DNA from: Platycnemis pennipes
Taxonomy: Eukaryota; Arthropoda; Insecta; Odonata; Platycnemididae
Direction: 5' to 3'
Length of the DNA: 64,000 bases
Assembly: GCA_933228895.1 (NCBI GenBank)
Contig: OW121851.1
Location: 123,551,624 to 123,615,623, forward strand
Below are positions 51,178-61,771 of this stretch, piece after piece (positions within the stretch are counted from its first letter, which is position 1; the number at the start of each line of letters is the position of its first letter). The position numbers and the translations under genes were made by a program. The notes beneath the pieces were generated by a model that ran no database searches, was not told the DNA's origin, and saw only the letters and a list, made by a program, of their open reading frames with translations.

Positions 51178-51450
51178 TAAAATGATCTTTTGCCACCTAT
51201 ACATATTAAATTAGGACTTTTTAAAAATTTTGTGAAAGCCATGGACAAAAATAGTGCTGGTTTTACTTATTTGAAACAAAATTTTCCTAATATTAGTGAG
51301 GCAAAGATCAAAGAAGGAATTTTTATTGGGCCTCAGATTAGGGAAGTCCAAAACAAAACTACGGACGCGACGGAAAATCCAGGGACTAGAAGTCAAGAAA
51401 CCTCAAAAAGATCACGATGTTCTCTGATTTCAGATTTCACAATGAAATAA
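51178..51450 (+). pseudogene. fragment of a transposon-associated protein, function unknown
   Basis: The frame, open for 86 codons from its first Met and preceded in frame by DLL, begins PPIHIKLGLFKNFVKAMDK and continues with FTYLKQNFPNISEAKIKEG and IFIGPQIREV before becoming Thr/Ser-rich. I recognise this block (PPLHIKLGLMKxFVKA ... LSEAKIKEGxFxGPQIRE) as recurring in multi-copy, uncharacterised arthropod and cnidarian proteins that behave like mobile-element products. I cannot assign a reaction. No catalytic residues are visible, and neither the upstream nor downstream parts are recognisable, so this is an isolated piece. It is unusually well preserved, with no stop over the block. Confidence 0.6.
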
Positions 51451-53384
51451 TGTCCCCTAGAATGAAAGTCTAAATTATTCTATTCGCTACGCGTTTACTT
51501 GAATTAACTTTCTCCAAGTCCAAGTCGGTGGAGTAATCCTATAACGCCGTTCCGATCGGTTGCTCTTGCCGGCCGTGGTTGTGAGATGATATCGTGGACA
51601 ATAGCCAGAGGGGTAGGGAGTGTAGGTTTTTTTTTTTTGAATTAACTTTCTTCGAATTTAAATAATAATTTGAGGCTTTACTATGTGAATAATTTTCCAT
51701 ATCGGACATAATGAATACGCTTCGTAAGGTCCACAAAACAGATTTTAATGCGTTCGACCCAGGTTTCAATGCATAGTATTATCTCCAGGCACAAATGAAC
51801 ATCTCCCCTCCCCGTCCAACATTCCTCCATATGAATTTAACAATTCCGGCCTTAAAAAAAATTCCCAACGCAAGTGCTTCCATCTTACATGCCATACCTT
51901 CCACATCTCATTCCATAATGACAGGACTTTTTGGACACCAACAGTGAACACTGAGCAGTGAATCAGAAGCTTAGGAGAACTTCCGAGAAATATCATGTGA
52001 TTCGTATTATGTGTAGGTATACCTCCTCACCCTCATTATCATTCCTCTACACCCCAGCTGCTATGTCAGGAAACCCTACCCCCCCCCATCCCACTACACC
52101 GAACACAACCCTGCCGTCACCTCCCACCCCCTCCCCCTCTGCTGCCTACCCACACACCTAACATCCCTACCCTCCCCTTTTCTTCCTTTAATTTATATAC
52201 ATATATAACAAGAAATTTTTTCATTTTTATCTTAAAACATACTACATGTACACCCATTGAAACCCGGGTCTTACGTTTAAATCTGTTTTATGGGCCGTAC
52301 AAAGTGTATTCTTTACATTTTAACTTTCTCCGAGAGAACTTTTTTGTTCAAACACCATATTTTTGCCATAGCCAATGAACATAGTTCATCCAAAAAGCAT
52401 ATCAGATGGGATTTTGCACTATATAAACCATCGCTTCTGATTCGTAACCTAAATGTTTATCTCCGGCTATCTCTGGAGAATCTCGTTTCTTTTAATTTTC
52501 TGTTGTAAATCTTCAGTCCATTCTTGCCACTCTGAAATGGCACTACAATCAGCAATAAAAGGAGTCCCTTGGTTGACAGACTAATTCTTAGTCTTAGTTA
52601 AATTTGATTAAGTAATGAGCTCCTTCCCAAATTTTCAATCCCACTTCTATCTCCACCCACATCTACTTTACCATTTCTTCCGCGAATTATTTGAATGAGA
52701 TTTGTGATAGGTGAATGTGCAGATTGATGGATACATAAATAGATAAACGTTTTTATTGGAGCGAGATTAAGACTTAAAGTCCCTTTTTCCATCTTCACCA
52801 ATACATGAAGCATGATATATACTATAAACATTGAAGAATACAATAAAAAAGGTATAAAATTACGATTAGGAGTATTAAATTATATTGATAAAATATCAAA
52901 TGACGATGACATTTTATAAACTTCCCATCATGCTCCTCTGGCTACATTTTTTTAACCCCTATGCTAAAGTTACCTCCACCATGCATAACTTCCCAATGAG
53001 TCTACTATCCTTCCAGGCAATTTTTAATTTTTACAAAATCTTCATTACAGTTGCACGGAATACCCTATCAAAACCCTACTTGATATCTAATGGACAAGCA
53101 ATCATACCCATGTATCTTTTTATATTTCTATCTGCTACAGTTCTCGTTACAACTGTTTTGCACTATCTTCTCTTTCCAAAACCCAAAGAGATCTTCCTCT
53201 GATAACCGTATTGCCCAGTCTTATATAACTTTTAGACTTTACCTCAATCTGTATCACGAGCCTACCCAACGTCGCTAACGATAACGAGCTCATTGTCACA
53301 TTAAGAAATTGATCTGTTATCTTTTTATTACGAGCATTATATTTTTTGATATTTGCGGACGGTTTACGTAGTTGTAGTAACGGT
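51451..53384. other. no gene; C-rich low-complexity patch
   Basis: At 52070-52190 the plus strand is C-rich (ccccccccatcccactacac type) and encodes Pro/Thr/Ser-rich chance peptides. Otherwise AT-rich. A 105-codon plus frame (52885-53202) is hydrophobic but matches nothing I know. Confidence 0.4.
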
Positions 53385-53665
53385 TTGTATGCCAACAGGG
53401 CATGAGGAGGAGGTACTCGGTAGGGGTAGAATAAAGAGGAGGTAGTAGACGAAGTGCATGGCCAGCTGGAAGAAGTAATCGTGAAAGTTAGGGGTAGAAA
53501 GAACATAATAATTATGGAGACTGGAACGCTGTAGTCGGGGAAGGTAGGGACGAACATGAAGTAGGAGACTACAGGCTGGGTGTAAGGAATCACCGCTGCA
53601 AGAAAGCAGTGAAGTTCTGGCGGAGGAATAATTTAGTGATTAGAGACATGTGGTTTAAACTCTAC
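53385..53665 (+). pseudogene. LINE endonuclease (APE-type) fragment
   Basis: Plus-strand frames give VCMPTGHEEEV, DEVHGQLEEVIVKVRGRKN, IIIMETGTL where the family has a GDWNAxVG block, and VKFWRRNNLVIRDMWFK near the end. These are, in order, the VYxPT, coiled, GDWNA and FCxxNxLxITNTxF blocks of the apurinic-type endonuclease of arthropod LINEs. The catalytic GDWNA motif is destroyed and stops interrupt the frame. It ends abruptly at 53665 where other sequence begins. Confidence 0.7.
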
Positions 53666-54235
53666 CCTAGGCATACATACACATGCAAAGTAAGCCATTC
53701 GGTGGGTACATGTTTGTGTTTACTTAGAATTTTCAATTGCGAGGGAAGGTTGAAGTGAAATACGGTGTCATCGTTTGGCAAATTGTACCGAGTGGCTTAC
53801 AGTCTCCTATGATGGTCGACGTACTGCACTTTGAACTGTCCTCCTCAAATCCCTCAGGAGTCGGCATTTCCCTAAAAAAAAACCTACCTTTGCTGGTTTT
53901 CGACCCCGATCCCTCATTACGAGAAAACAGTACTCTATCTCGATCCCCTGGAGAAGTCTATCTTTGCATTGAATTCACTGTGATTAGGCAAAGAACGCAC
54001 GTTATTCTGCAATTATGTTTTAAGTTGAGCTTTCAATGATGCCCATGAAGTAAGCAATTGTTTGACTCAGAGCGGATTTAGGGAATCTGCATGCTTTCTC
54101 AAGGGGATAAAAATACTATTGGCGCATTTACAAAGAGCCATTGGAGGAGTTTTCCAAGTCCAGACACTGATCGGATTAATTTATAATCTTCACTACCCTT
54201 TTTGGCGCATATTCTCCGATCGAGAAGTTTGATGA
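53666..54235. other. no gene recognised
   Basis: A 100-codon plus frame (53737-54039) shows no domain. Confidence 0.4.
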
Positions 54236-54550
54236 ATGAAAAAAAAGCATGAGGTCACTTCGCGCGTGTCGCTTGATTGGGGGGCCGGTCCTTTTTCGTT
54301 CGCTGTCCGTTCGCCCATAAATTTGCGATTAATCGGCCAAACACGGCGCGTGTCCACGGACGCATTTCGCACGTTCAGTCGCTGCGTGAGCGCTGCTCGA
54401 GTCGTTCGATCGTTAGTACGACTCGGACGTGACGATTTGGTCTCCTTTCTTCGTGCGAACTACTTGACATTGCATGGACGAAGTCCCGTCCACTTTCAAA
54501 TGAAGAACTTGACACGTGAACCATGGGACGAAAAGAAAGCATGGAGTTGA
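54236..54550. other. CpG-rich patch with open frame, possibly promoter-type
   Basis: Dense CpG and a 104-codon plus frame rich in Arg, Ser and Leu, with no domain I recognise. An arthropod-type initiator (gttcagtc at 54374) and a downstream ggacgtg at 54425 resemble core-promoter words, but their spacing (about 48 bases) is not the canonical Inr-DPE distance. Weak evidence only. Confidence 0.3.
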
Positions 54551-56345
54551 GCGTTAATTGTACATGTTCGTTGTAGGTATTCTGCCAGCTGCCTTGACGG
54601 TGTGTGGGTGAGGGATTATTACTAAAACATTTAATAAGTGCCTAGGAGTAAAAGATACGCTGCTATATTAAAATTAGAATTTACCTAACTTGATTAATTC
54701 ACCAGGCACTGTCGTTGATATCACTGGAGGCGTGTGACAGCTCATTTACGCTGTGCAATCTATATGTAATCTAATTTTAAAGTGAATTTTTGCCGGAAAA
54801 ACTTCTATAATTGGTACTGAAGTTTGTTGTGTCAAGTGTTTGTAATACTTATACGTTTTTTGTGCTTAAACCTGTACTGGGTGTGGAAAAAACGAATTAA
54901 TGCATCGCTAGGTCAGACAGTTGATTTCTCTTCAATAACCACTGTATGCCTATTCTACTGAAGCAGTGTGAGCGTTTGCAATGTGTGTGCAGTGTCGGAT
55001 TTTAATTCATCTGTTTAATTTTTTCAAGGAACTTTAATCTTGACAGCAAAATCCTATTGTCTTGGGTTTCTCAACCAAGTTCTTCCAAAAGCCGAGTGAC
55101 ACTTCTTGTGCTTTCGTAGGAATTTGGTTAGGGCGGGTAGAAACCAGTCGCTGGTACTACCTTACTCTTAAGGTAAGTAACCTAGGGATTGCGTTGTAGG
55201 AATGGGAATCCTCTTCATCCCATTCGCGGAGACAGGGGACTGAACTTGTGGTGCTTTTTACATGGGACTTTAGCTGGGACCGGAATTCGATGGAAAATCT
55301 ACTACTGTTTGAAATAGAGCTGGAAGTAGAAGCCGAAAGCCAGTACTAGCCACCAAACTAAAGTCAGTGATTTTTCATGGGAAGGGGGCTTCAAAATCGC
55401 TATTCAGTTTATTTCGTGTTCGAAAAAAGTTCTAGCCTATGAGTTGGCATTAGGACTAGGCATCGCAACTTTGCACTCAATCCAGGCACAAGAGATGATT
55501 CGTGATAATTTCCCACAGAAAGGCCTTGAGATTGACCATTCACTTACTAAAACTCTTCTCTTATAGACACAGTTAGTACTCGCGCAATCACAGTGCGTTC
55601 ACGAAATTTTCAATTAGAAATCGGGTTTAATATCCTGTGGGAAAGGCATCACCTGATGACACTTGATCTCTTCAACTCTACGTAAGCGTGAGATTTGTTC
55701 AATTATTCTTAACAAATGTCACCGAAATTATTCTATTGTATAAATATAGAGCGGAACAAGCATCTCGGTCTTATGTTATAGTTGGCGTAAGGTTAAATGG
55801 CCTCGTTCACTTTCACCTTGAACTGGGCCTATTAGCAATGTGCGAAACGACGTAATGCTTCTCGCTAGGGCCACGGTCTCCACAATTCATGCCGAAATCC
55901 AGTTCTCTCTGACGCGGTTTGGAAGAGAGAGAGAGAGAGAAGAAGAGAGGTAGTTGTGTGGTGTCGTAGTCGAAAGGCGACGTGGGACGGGAAGGGCACC
56001 AGCGCCCTTCTGGTGGGTGACCGGGTCATGTCGTCGGGAGAGAGCGTAGGCGCCGATGACTCCTCGACTTTCCCCCTTCCTAAAACTCCTCCATTTCTCT
56101 CTCCTCTTTTCCTGCGACGCGAAAAGATTCCTCCTCTTTTCCTCGCTGCTTACCTTTTCTCACTCGAGAGGGCTGCGATGTTACCGACTTAGGAGTAACT
56201 TGACATCAAGTTCGAACTTCATATTCACACCTGTTCACGAACATTTCAATTTTAAATTATCAAGTTTTTTAATCCACTGAAGCCGTCCTTTCAGAGTGGG
56301 CAAACAGTTTTGTGGCTATTAACGTAATAAGAACCAACGAGGGCA
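54551..56345. other. no gene; short GA repeat
   Basis: A GA microsatellite lies at about 55925-55942, followed by a GC-richer stretch to 56190. A possible SINE scrap on the minus strand near 55280-55380 (tttggtggctagtactggc) is too decayed to define. Confidence 0.4.
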
Positions 56346-56650
56346 TCGGGTTGGTGTGGTGGCTAGAGTACTGGCCTCCCATCCCGAGGGCCCGGGTTCG
56401 ATTCCCGGCAGTGGCGGACTTTTCAGTGGAAAACCAGTCCCCACTTGAGTGACTAGTGGAGGGCATTTCAAGTTCAGTAATCCGTCCGTCGGATGGGACG
56501 TTAAGCCATGGTCGCCGGTTAATGCCGATGCCGTGTTTCTCTCCACCCTTCCTCCGTTCCCTGAAAACTCCTACCATTACCCAATTATACACCTATCCTA
56601 TATGGCGCAAATGACCTCAGCTGTCGGTCGCCTCCCCTAAATAACCAACC
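56346..56650 (+). repeat. tRNA-derived SINE, best-preserved copy
   Basis: The head reads gggttggtgtggtggctaga (A box), then cctcccatcccgag, then gggcccgggttcgattcccgg with a perfect B box and T arm. The tRNA-unrelated body contains ggagggcatttcaagttcag, gtcggatgggacgttaagcc and aatgccgatgccgtgtttct, and it ends near ctaaataaccaaccaacc. The tRNA source may be a Gly-like isotype, but the acceptor stem is lost. The internal pol III promoter looks intact. Related copies are at 8150-8378 and 40793-41431, both on the minus strand. Confidence 0.85.
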
Positions 56651-56728
56651 AACCTAAGAACCAACGAATATTGTCGATGAATTATTTTGGGGAATGAAGG
56701 ATAGTAATCAAATAAATAATCAATTATC

Positions 56729-56894
56729 CATACTAAAAAATATCACTCGGTGAAAATCCACTTTTTGATTCAAAACGGACCCAGGTTCAGTAACTCAAGG
56801 CAATTTTCTAGGCAGTAAAGGCACTTATTTGCTGAATCCTTAGTCGGTTTTGAATAAAAGAGTGGAATTTCACCGAGTTATCTTTTTCAGTATG
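56729..56894. mobile_element. small MITE with ~50-bp imperfect inverted termini
   Basis: The left arm (catactaaaaaatatcactc, ggtgaaaatccac, tttttgattcaaaac) and the reverse complement of the right arm (catactgaaaaagataactc, ggtgaaattccac, tcttttattcaaaac) agree at about 80% over 50 bases, with about 60 bases between. No coding capacity. The superfamily is not clear from the termini. Confidence 0.65.
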
Positions 56895-57177
56895 AATATT
56901 CGTTATTTCCAAGTTACGCCTGAAACAATTTTCCATAATCAATCATCCAGTTTAATGTCAGATTAAGGTGGAGCCTTTCCGCTTCTGGGTACCTTATAGA
57001 AGTCAACTATCCCTTAATTAATTTTATATTAATTATAATGAGATTAATATTATTTACTTAAAGCAAAATAAGACTAATTTAAATAATATAACAATCAAAT
57101 AACCATGATCCTCCCCAGTCACCCAACGGAGATTCGGTTTAATGATTTTCTCCACTTAATTAATTAAGATACAGCTG

Positions 57178-57283
57178 AAATGTTGCCCGTAACGCGCCGG
57201 CCTGGCAACTTAGAGGCCATGAGTTTGAATTTCACCCTACGCATAGATCTTGTGTTTATGTTAGGTTTGAGGTTGATTAGGGT
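57178..57283 (+). repeat. tRNA-derived SINE, truncated
   Basis: The head gcccgtaacgcgccggcctg and a B-box-like gagtttgaatttcaccc are followed by tcttgtgtttatgttaggtt, paralleling the copy at 8025-8150. The pogo-type element begins immediately to its right. Confidence 0.5.
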
Positions 57284-57559
57284 AAAGGGGGGTGAATCGG
57301 GCCACAAAAAGGAAAATCGTGGATTTCCTCGTTTGTGTAAACAGTTACATTCTGAAAGCATTATCAGCAAAGGACTTGATGTTTTTCCAGTTTAAAACGC
57401 AATTTTCAGCGTGGTTGCTCTGAATAGAACGGTCCTGGAGCAATTTCTTCAAGAGACTGCATGGTCCTATTCGCCCGACGACTTGGAGGGCGAATCGGAC
57501 CAGATTAGAGGCTGAATTGGACCAGTAAAATAACGTTATAAATTTTAGTTTTCTTAAGT

Positions 57560-57565
57560 TTTATT
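57560..57565 (-). promoter_or_regulatory. polyadenylation signal of the pogo-type transposase
   Basis: The hexamer AATAAA occurs on the minus strand about 160 bases downstream of the transposase stop codon. Confidence 0.5.
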
Positions 57566-57725
57566 CCATAAAATTTTGAAATTTTGCATCATTGCTATTA
57601 ACAATGTAGTGCAGTCTGGAGATATTTCGACGACACCTTCTTAGAGTCAAACATAACTTTACAAATAGACATACATCACCAAATCTGAACATATAGAACA
57701 AAATAGAACAAATTTACCAAAACAA

Positions 57726-59431
57726 TTAAGCACATTTACCACAAGTAAATTTATCTCGCCCCTTAGCACCTACACACAGCTCATGGTACCAACAATTACA
57801 CTTCATGCCCTTAATCCAGTCTCTAAACTTTGACGAATTCGCACAATTATAAGACTTGGAGCAGAAGCCACAAAGCGTATCATCAGCTGAGTTTTCCCCA
57901 TTCTCAGTATTGCCGTCCCTATCTGAAGATGATTCATATAAGTTTCTGCAAGTTCCCTTCGCGTTCCTAATATTTTGTTTCTTCAGTCGTTGCTTTGTTT
58001 CTTCTATTAAAGCTGGAGAAGTAAGTATTTGAGCAATTTGCTTTCTTGACCTTTTCACATTGACTTTCATTCTTTTTTCTGGTGTAGGTAGTAAATGATG
58101 GAAAGACCTACCCAAAGTATTTGACGATTCCTCAGATGTTGATGTCGAGGATTGGCTTTCTTCATAGGGACTGGCAGTTAATTTTTGATCGGAAGATGAA
58201 TTTGTCGAAAAAGGAGTTGATGCTTCTTCTGGGGCGTGTGAGCTTCCGAGATTAGAAGGATGAAGATCTAACTCCGTCAGGATACCCGGATTCAGAGGGA
58301 ATATTCCTGTTGATCGGAATCCATTTTCAGCGTTGCCGATTGTTGCGGCTTTGCTCCATGCATTTCGAAAAAGCCGACCAAAATTAAATTTAGTCATCTT
58401 TCTATCCCCCTTACAAACTGTCATATACGCATTTGTTTCAATATCGTAGTATGTCTTTAATGGTTTATAAAAAGACCTGTCCAGAGGTTGCAACCTTTGT
58501 GTAGTGTGGCTGGGCAGTGATAAGAGAGTGATCTCATTCCTTTCACAGAACAGTAGAACAGGAAGAGTCTTGTGTGATGCGTGGCCATCGAGGACTAAAA
58601 TGCATCGGCCAGGAATCCTGTTTGCTTGAAAGTGCTTTAGCCACTCCAAAAAACGATCCTCATTTATCCACCCTGAATCGGACAAAAAAATTTTAGATCC
58701 CAACGGAAATCCATCCTCCCATTCCTTATGGAACTTTTTCCCCTTAAAAATTACAAAAGGTGGTATGTAATGTCCACTTGAATTGCAGCACGCAACAACT
58801 GTCACCAATTCCCCCTTTTCCACTGACGTCTGTTTTATGACTACCTTAGATCCTGTTCTTGCAACATTCTTTTGGGTTTGGCGATTATTTAATACACATC
58901 CCGTTTCGTCACCATAAGGTGGGGCCTATCCATAACTCCAGCCTCAGCCATCGAAATAGTTAACTTTGAAAAAAAATCGTCTACATCTTCCTTATTTAAA
59001 CCCTCAGCTCGAGCCACTGACAAACCTTCGGGTTTTCGAAGACTTAAAGGATGTCTAGATATAAAATTCAAGAACCAATCCTTGCCTGCTCGTTTTTTTA
59101 ACGCACAGAAATTGTTTTTTATGTTGTTTTCAATGGAAAATTCATATGCCACCTTCATGACATCATCTCTTGTCAATCCGAACCCAATTTCACATAACCT
59201 AAGAATTATTCTAATTAATGTTTCCTCTTCTTCCACTGAGAAGACATTTTGCCCCCCTCTTGTCTTCAATTTTTCCGTATCCGCTACTATCCTACGATAG
59301 AGGCAAGTACGGGGAACATTGAAAAGTTCGGCAGAATGCCTCATGCTTCTTCCCTCTCTGAAAGCTTTCAGCGCCATTCTCATATCCTCCTCTGTCCATG
59401 TCTGTTCCGTTTTTCGCCGGTACTTCCCCAT
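57726..59431 (-). pseudogene. pogo-type DDD transposase, one frameshift
   Basis: It would be a cut-and-paste transposase of about 560 residues. The N-terminal frame (ATG at 59431, stop at 58889) has a psq-type helix-turn-helix (residues 1-50, WTEEDMRMALKAFREG ... CLYRRI) and a CENP-B-type second HTH (about 64-145, ending GLSVARAEGLN). The C-terminal frame (to 57726) has the DDE_1 core: DETGC at 58910, VLDGHASH, and THTTQRLQPLDRS. The second and third catalytic Asp are separated by 35 residues. The last 48 residues form a PHD-like finger (CGFC ... KCNCWYHELC ... CGKC), but the Cys expected three residues before KC is Gly. The two frames are joined by one frameshift at about 58911-58918, immediately before the first catalytic Asp. 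No other stop occurs, so inactivation is fairly recent. It is a transposon gene, not a host jerky-like gene, because TA-flanked termini enclose it. Confidence 0.85.
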
Positions 59432-60222
59432 CTTAATCCAAGAGGAAAAACATTAACGGTAAGCGAAAATTATCACTTTTATAAATACGTTTTAAATGAA
59501 ATTTTGCTAATGTTACGCTATCAAAAGGAGGTTGTTAGGCGTTCCACAACTAATTCTGTTGCCATATATAATATTTAATACTCTGGCAATCCCTCTATCA
59601 CGTACATTATATCACCTCCTTTTCTTTCAGATTGGAAAATATAGACCACTGAGTAATGTAGAATGTATAGGTATGGAAGTCAATGTGAATTAATAACAAT
59701 AAATTTCCATCACGAAATGCGTATGTTTTATGATATTGTTTCAGTGAATAATTGGTTAATATATATGGAACAGTACACAACATATGTTACATCAAACGAA
59801 GGTAGCTTACCTCTCGCTCAGCCTGTAAATAGTGCTCGTCGCCGTAATAATTCACCTCTATGACGGGGAAAATCTCTTTCCTCCTCCTCGTTATACGTAG
59901 TAAATATCTATAACGTGATATAGAATAGCATTAAAATAGGTTTATTCCATTAAACTTCTTATAATACTTAAATAAAAGAGTATGGCCTAAAAACAAATTT
60001 TTAGCCACTTTCGCTCAAACATTCTTATAAACATTTGATGTTTTTAATGTAAAACATTAAGTGTAAGTAAGCAATTTATCAATATTAGTTGTATATCTAC
60101 TTACTTTTCAGTAGCAGAAGGAATTTTTCCAAGTGTCAGTTGAGTATAACTGGTTCAATGCTTCACCCTCGACCAGCGGCTTGGAACTGAACTCCTGCGC
60201 GTGCTGGTCCTTTTCACCCGAC

Positions 60223-60597
60223 TAAGTAATATGATTTTGTATCATGTTTGGTAACTCCGATATTCATACAAGGCTCAAAAAAGTAACCTAATGTGGCAGC
60301 TATGGTATTAGATTTCCTTTCAGGAAAGAAAAACTTGAAATCTGAGTAAGCGCTACAATGTCACCTTACATTGAACCTATACGAGGTTTTCTAAATACCC
60401 AATTTCACACCTCTCTCGTATGGTAGGCTTCCATTCGACAGAGTATCATTTGCTTAAATTCAGTCGTCGAGTTCTCGTTTTCACTCTACTAGAAGGACAA
60501 GATTACAAAGAAGCAATTCCTAAAACGTAGTCAGTCTCAAGTGATACCGTTTCGGGTCTGAGCGCACTTTTTGAAAAGCGTTCCTATTCACCCGCTG
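60223..60597. other. spacer between two DNA transposons
   Basis: About 375 bases of AT-rich sequence separate the pogo-type right end from the CACAGTG terminus. No coding or repeat signal was seen. Confidence 0.5.
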
Positions 60598-60604
60598 CAC
60601 AGTG
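60598..60604 (+). other. CACAGTG, candidate Transib/RSS-like terminus
   Basis: The perfect heptamer CACAGTG is followed by gtcggaaatcgaaaatacct and, 23 bases after the heptamer, the A-rich caaaattca in the place where a nonamer-like block could lie. The nonamer match is poor. The heptamer alone is expected by chance in a window this size, so its weight comes from standing outside an arm of a RAG1-like element. Confidence 0.4.
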
Positions 60605-60999
60605 GTCGGAAATCGAAAATACCTGGCCAAAATTCAAAAAGTGATTTTTTCAAGCCAGGAAGCTGAAACTTTGCATTAATATTCTCAAAAGACCTGGGCA
60701 TGCGATGATGCAAAGCATTTTCCTTAGTACACAACACTTAACAATTAGCATGAGGTCAAAGTTGCACAAATTTCGCAAAAATTGTCTACACTCGATTTTC
60801 TCACGAAATCTTCAAAATCAAGCCCTTACCTAAGCATTATGTGTAAAGAATTGGAATAAAAAGTCATTTAATTAGATGAAACAGTTTTTCGACTTTGTTC
60901 TCATGTAGTCTGCTTACATTTATGTAATTATTTACCAAAGATATTAAACAAAATGGCAGACCTTAATTTTTGGTCATTTTTTTCATATAGGTAGAGAAA

Positions 61000-61558
61000 T
61001 AGTTAATTGCATCACCGAGCATCACGAAGTATCTTATATGGGGAAACTCTACAAAGCTTCGACAGTGCGAATCCGATGAGTGATGCTGCGACCGTTTGCG
61101 ACGCCGAATTTCACATCAGTTTTTCGATCGCGCGGTCGAGTTGGTTGAACCCGCCTGCAGCCTGGAGTAACGTGGCGCGGCAAGTGTGTGGACTGGATTG
61201 TAGCCGCATCCACTCCGCTTTGGAGATTTTCGAGATACAAACATTGACAAGATTCTCCATGCATTATATTTTGCAGCAATCGCGGAAAAAATTACGCATT
61301 TTAACACATGGCGTAAAGGTCTAGGAGGTACTGAAAAACTTCTTTCTTCGGGTGCACCGCGGGAGTTTCTCTTCTTACCAACTTGACATCGCCTACCGAC
61401 GAATACGTACACTTTTAACGGAGACAGCATGCATACCACACAGGATTATTGTCTCTTCGAGGCCACCAACCCACAGCTGGTGTCGCACGGCTGCAATTCC
61501 CCCGCCCCCTGCACTGAGGTGGGCGTTCGGCGAAGGGTCCGTTTTATGACACCGCGGA
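61000..61558 (+). repeat. left inverted arm
   Basis: The first 520 bases (61000-61519) equal the reverse complement of 63481-64000 with no difference that I can find by eye. The inner 40 bases differ at a few positions (gggcgttcggcgaagggtcc here) and homology stops after gacaccgcgga. Overlapping open frames of 105-107 codons on both strands are the same in both arms. They resemble no protein family, so I do not call them genes. Inside the arm is a short GC-rich stretch with dense CpG (61080-61210), which could act as a promoter. Confidence 0.95.
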
Positions 61559-61633
61559 ACGTTGTCGGGGATTCTGGGGGGTTACGATCCCGATGCTTAA
61601 TTATTTTTGTTATGTTAAATGTCAGTGTCATTT

Positions 61634-61639
61634 TTTATT
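61634..61639 (-). promoter_or_regulatory. candidate polyadenylation signal of the RAG1-like gene
   Basis: AATAAA on the minus strand lies about 130 bases downstream of the last candidate stop (61772) and just inside the left arm. Confidence 0.4.
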
Positions 61640-61771
61640 CAGTGCCAGGGAGAAATGCTGTGAAGAGAAATAATTTGCAATACCCTATTTCATCATGATT
61701 ATGTATATATCCTTTTTCTTAAAATGTAACAAAATATGCACTACAAAATTCAGTTTTTGCTTGTATTTCTA

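Larger units (their letters stand above)
57285..60222 (-). mobile_element. pogo/Tigger-like DNA transposon, near full length
   Basis: Both ends are flanked by TA (57283-57284 and 60223-60224), the duplication expected for Tc1/mariner-pogo insertion. The left terminus ggggggtgaatcgggccac and the reverse complement of the right terminus gtcgggtgaaaaggaccag are imperfect inverted repeats sharing GGGTGAA and a GG.CCA core. A subterminal repeat of the same word (ggcgaatcggaccag) sits at 57490. The 2.9-kb length is right for a single-gene pogo element. The gene runs leftwards, with a polyadenylation signal (AATAAA on minus, 57560-57565) about 160 bases past its stop. Terminus positions are my best reading and could shift by a few bases. 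Confidence 0.7.

Noticed and set aside
53147..53593. 148-codon minus-strand frame
   Set aside because: It is the antisense shadow of the LINE endonuclease remnant on the plus strand over most of its length.
60598..61000. RSS with a good nonamer
   Set aside because: Only the heptamer matches. The A-rich word at the 23-base position is too poor to claim a nonamer.
61116..61439. 107-codon frame repeated in both inverted arms
   Set aside because: The repetition follows from the arms being identical, not from coding constraint. Competing frames on the opposite strand are equally open.
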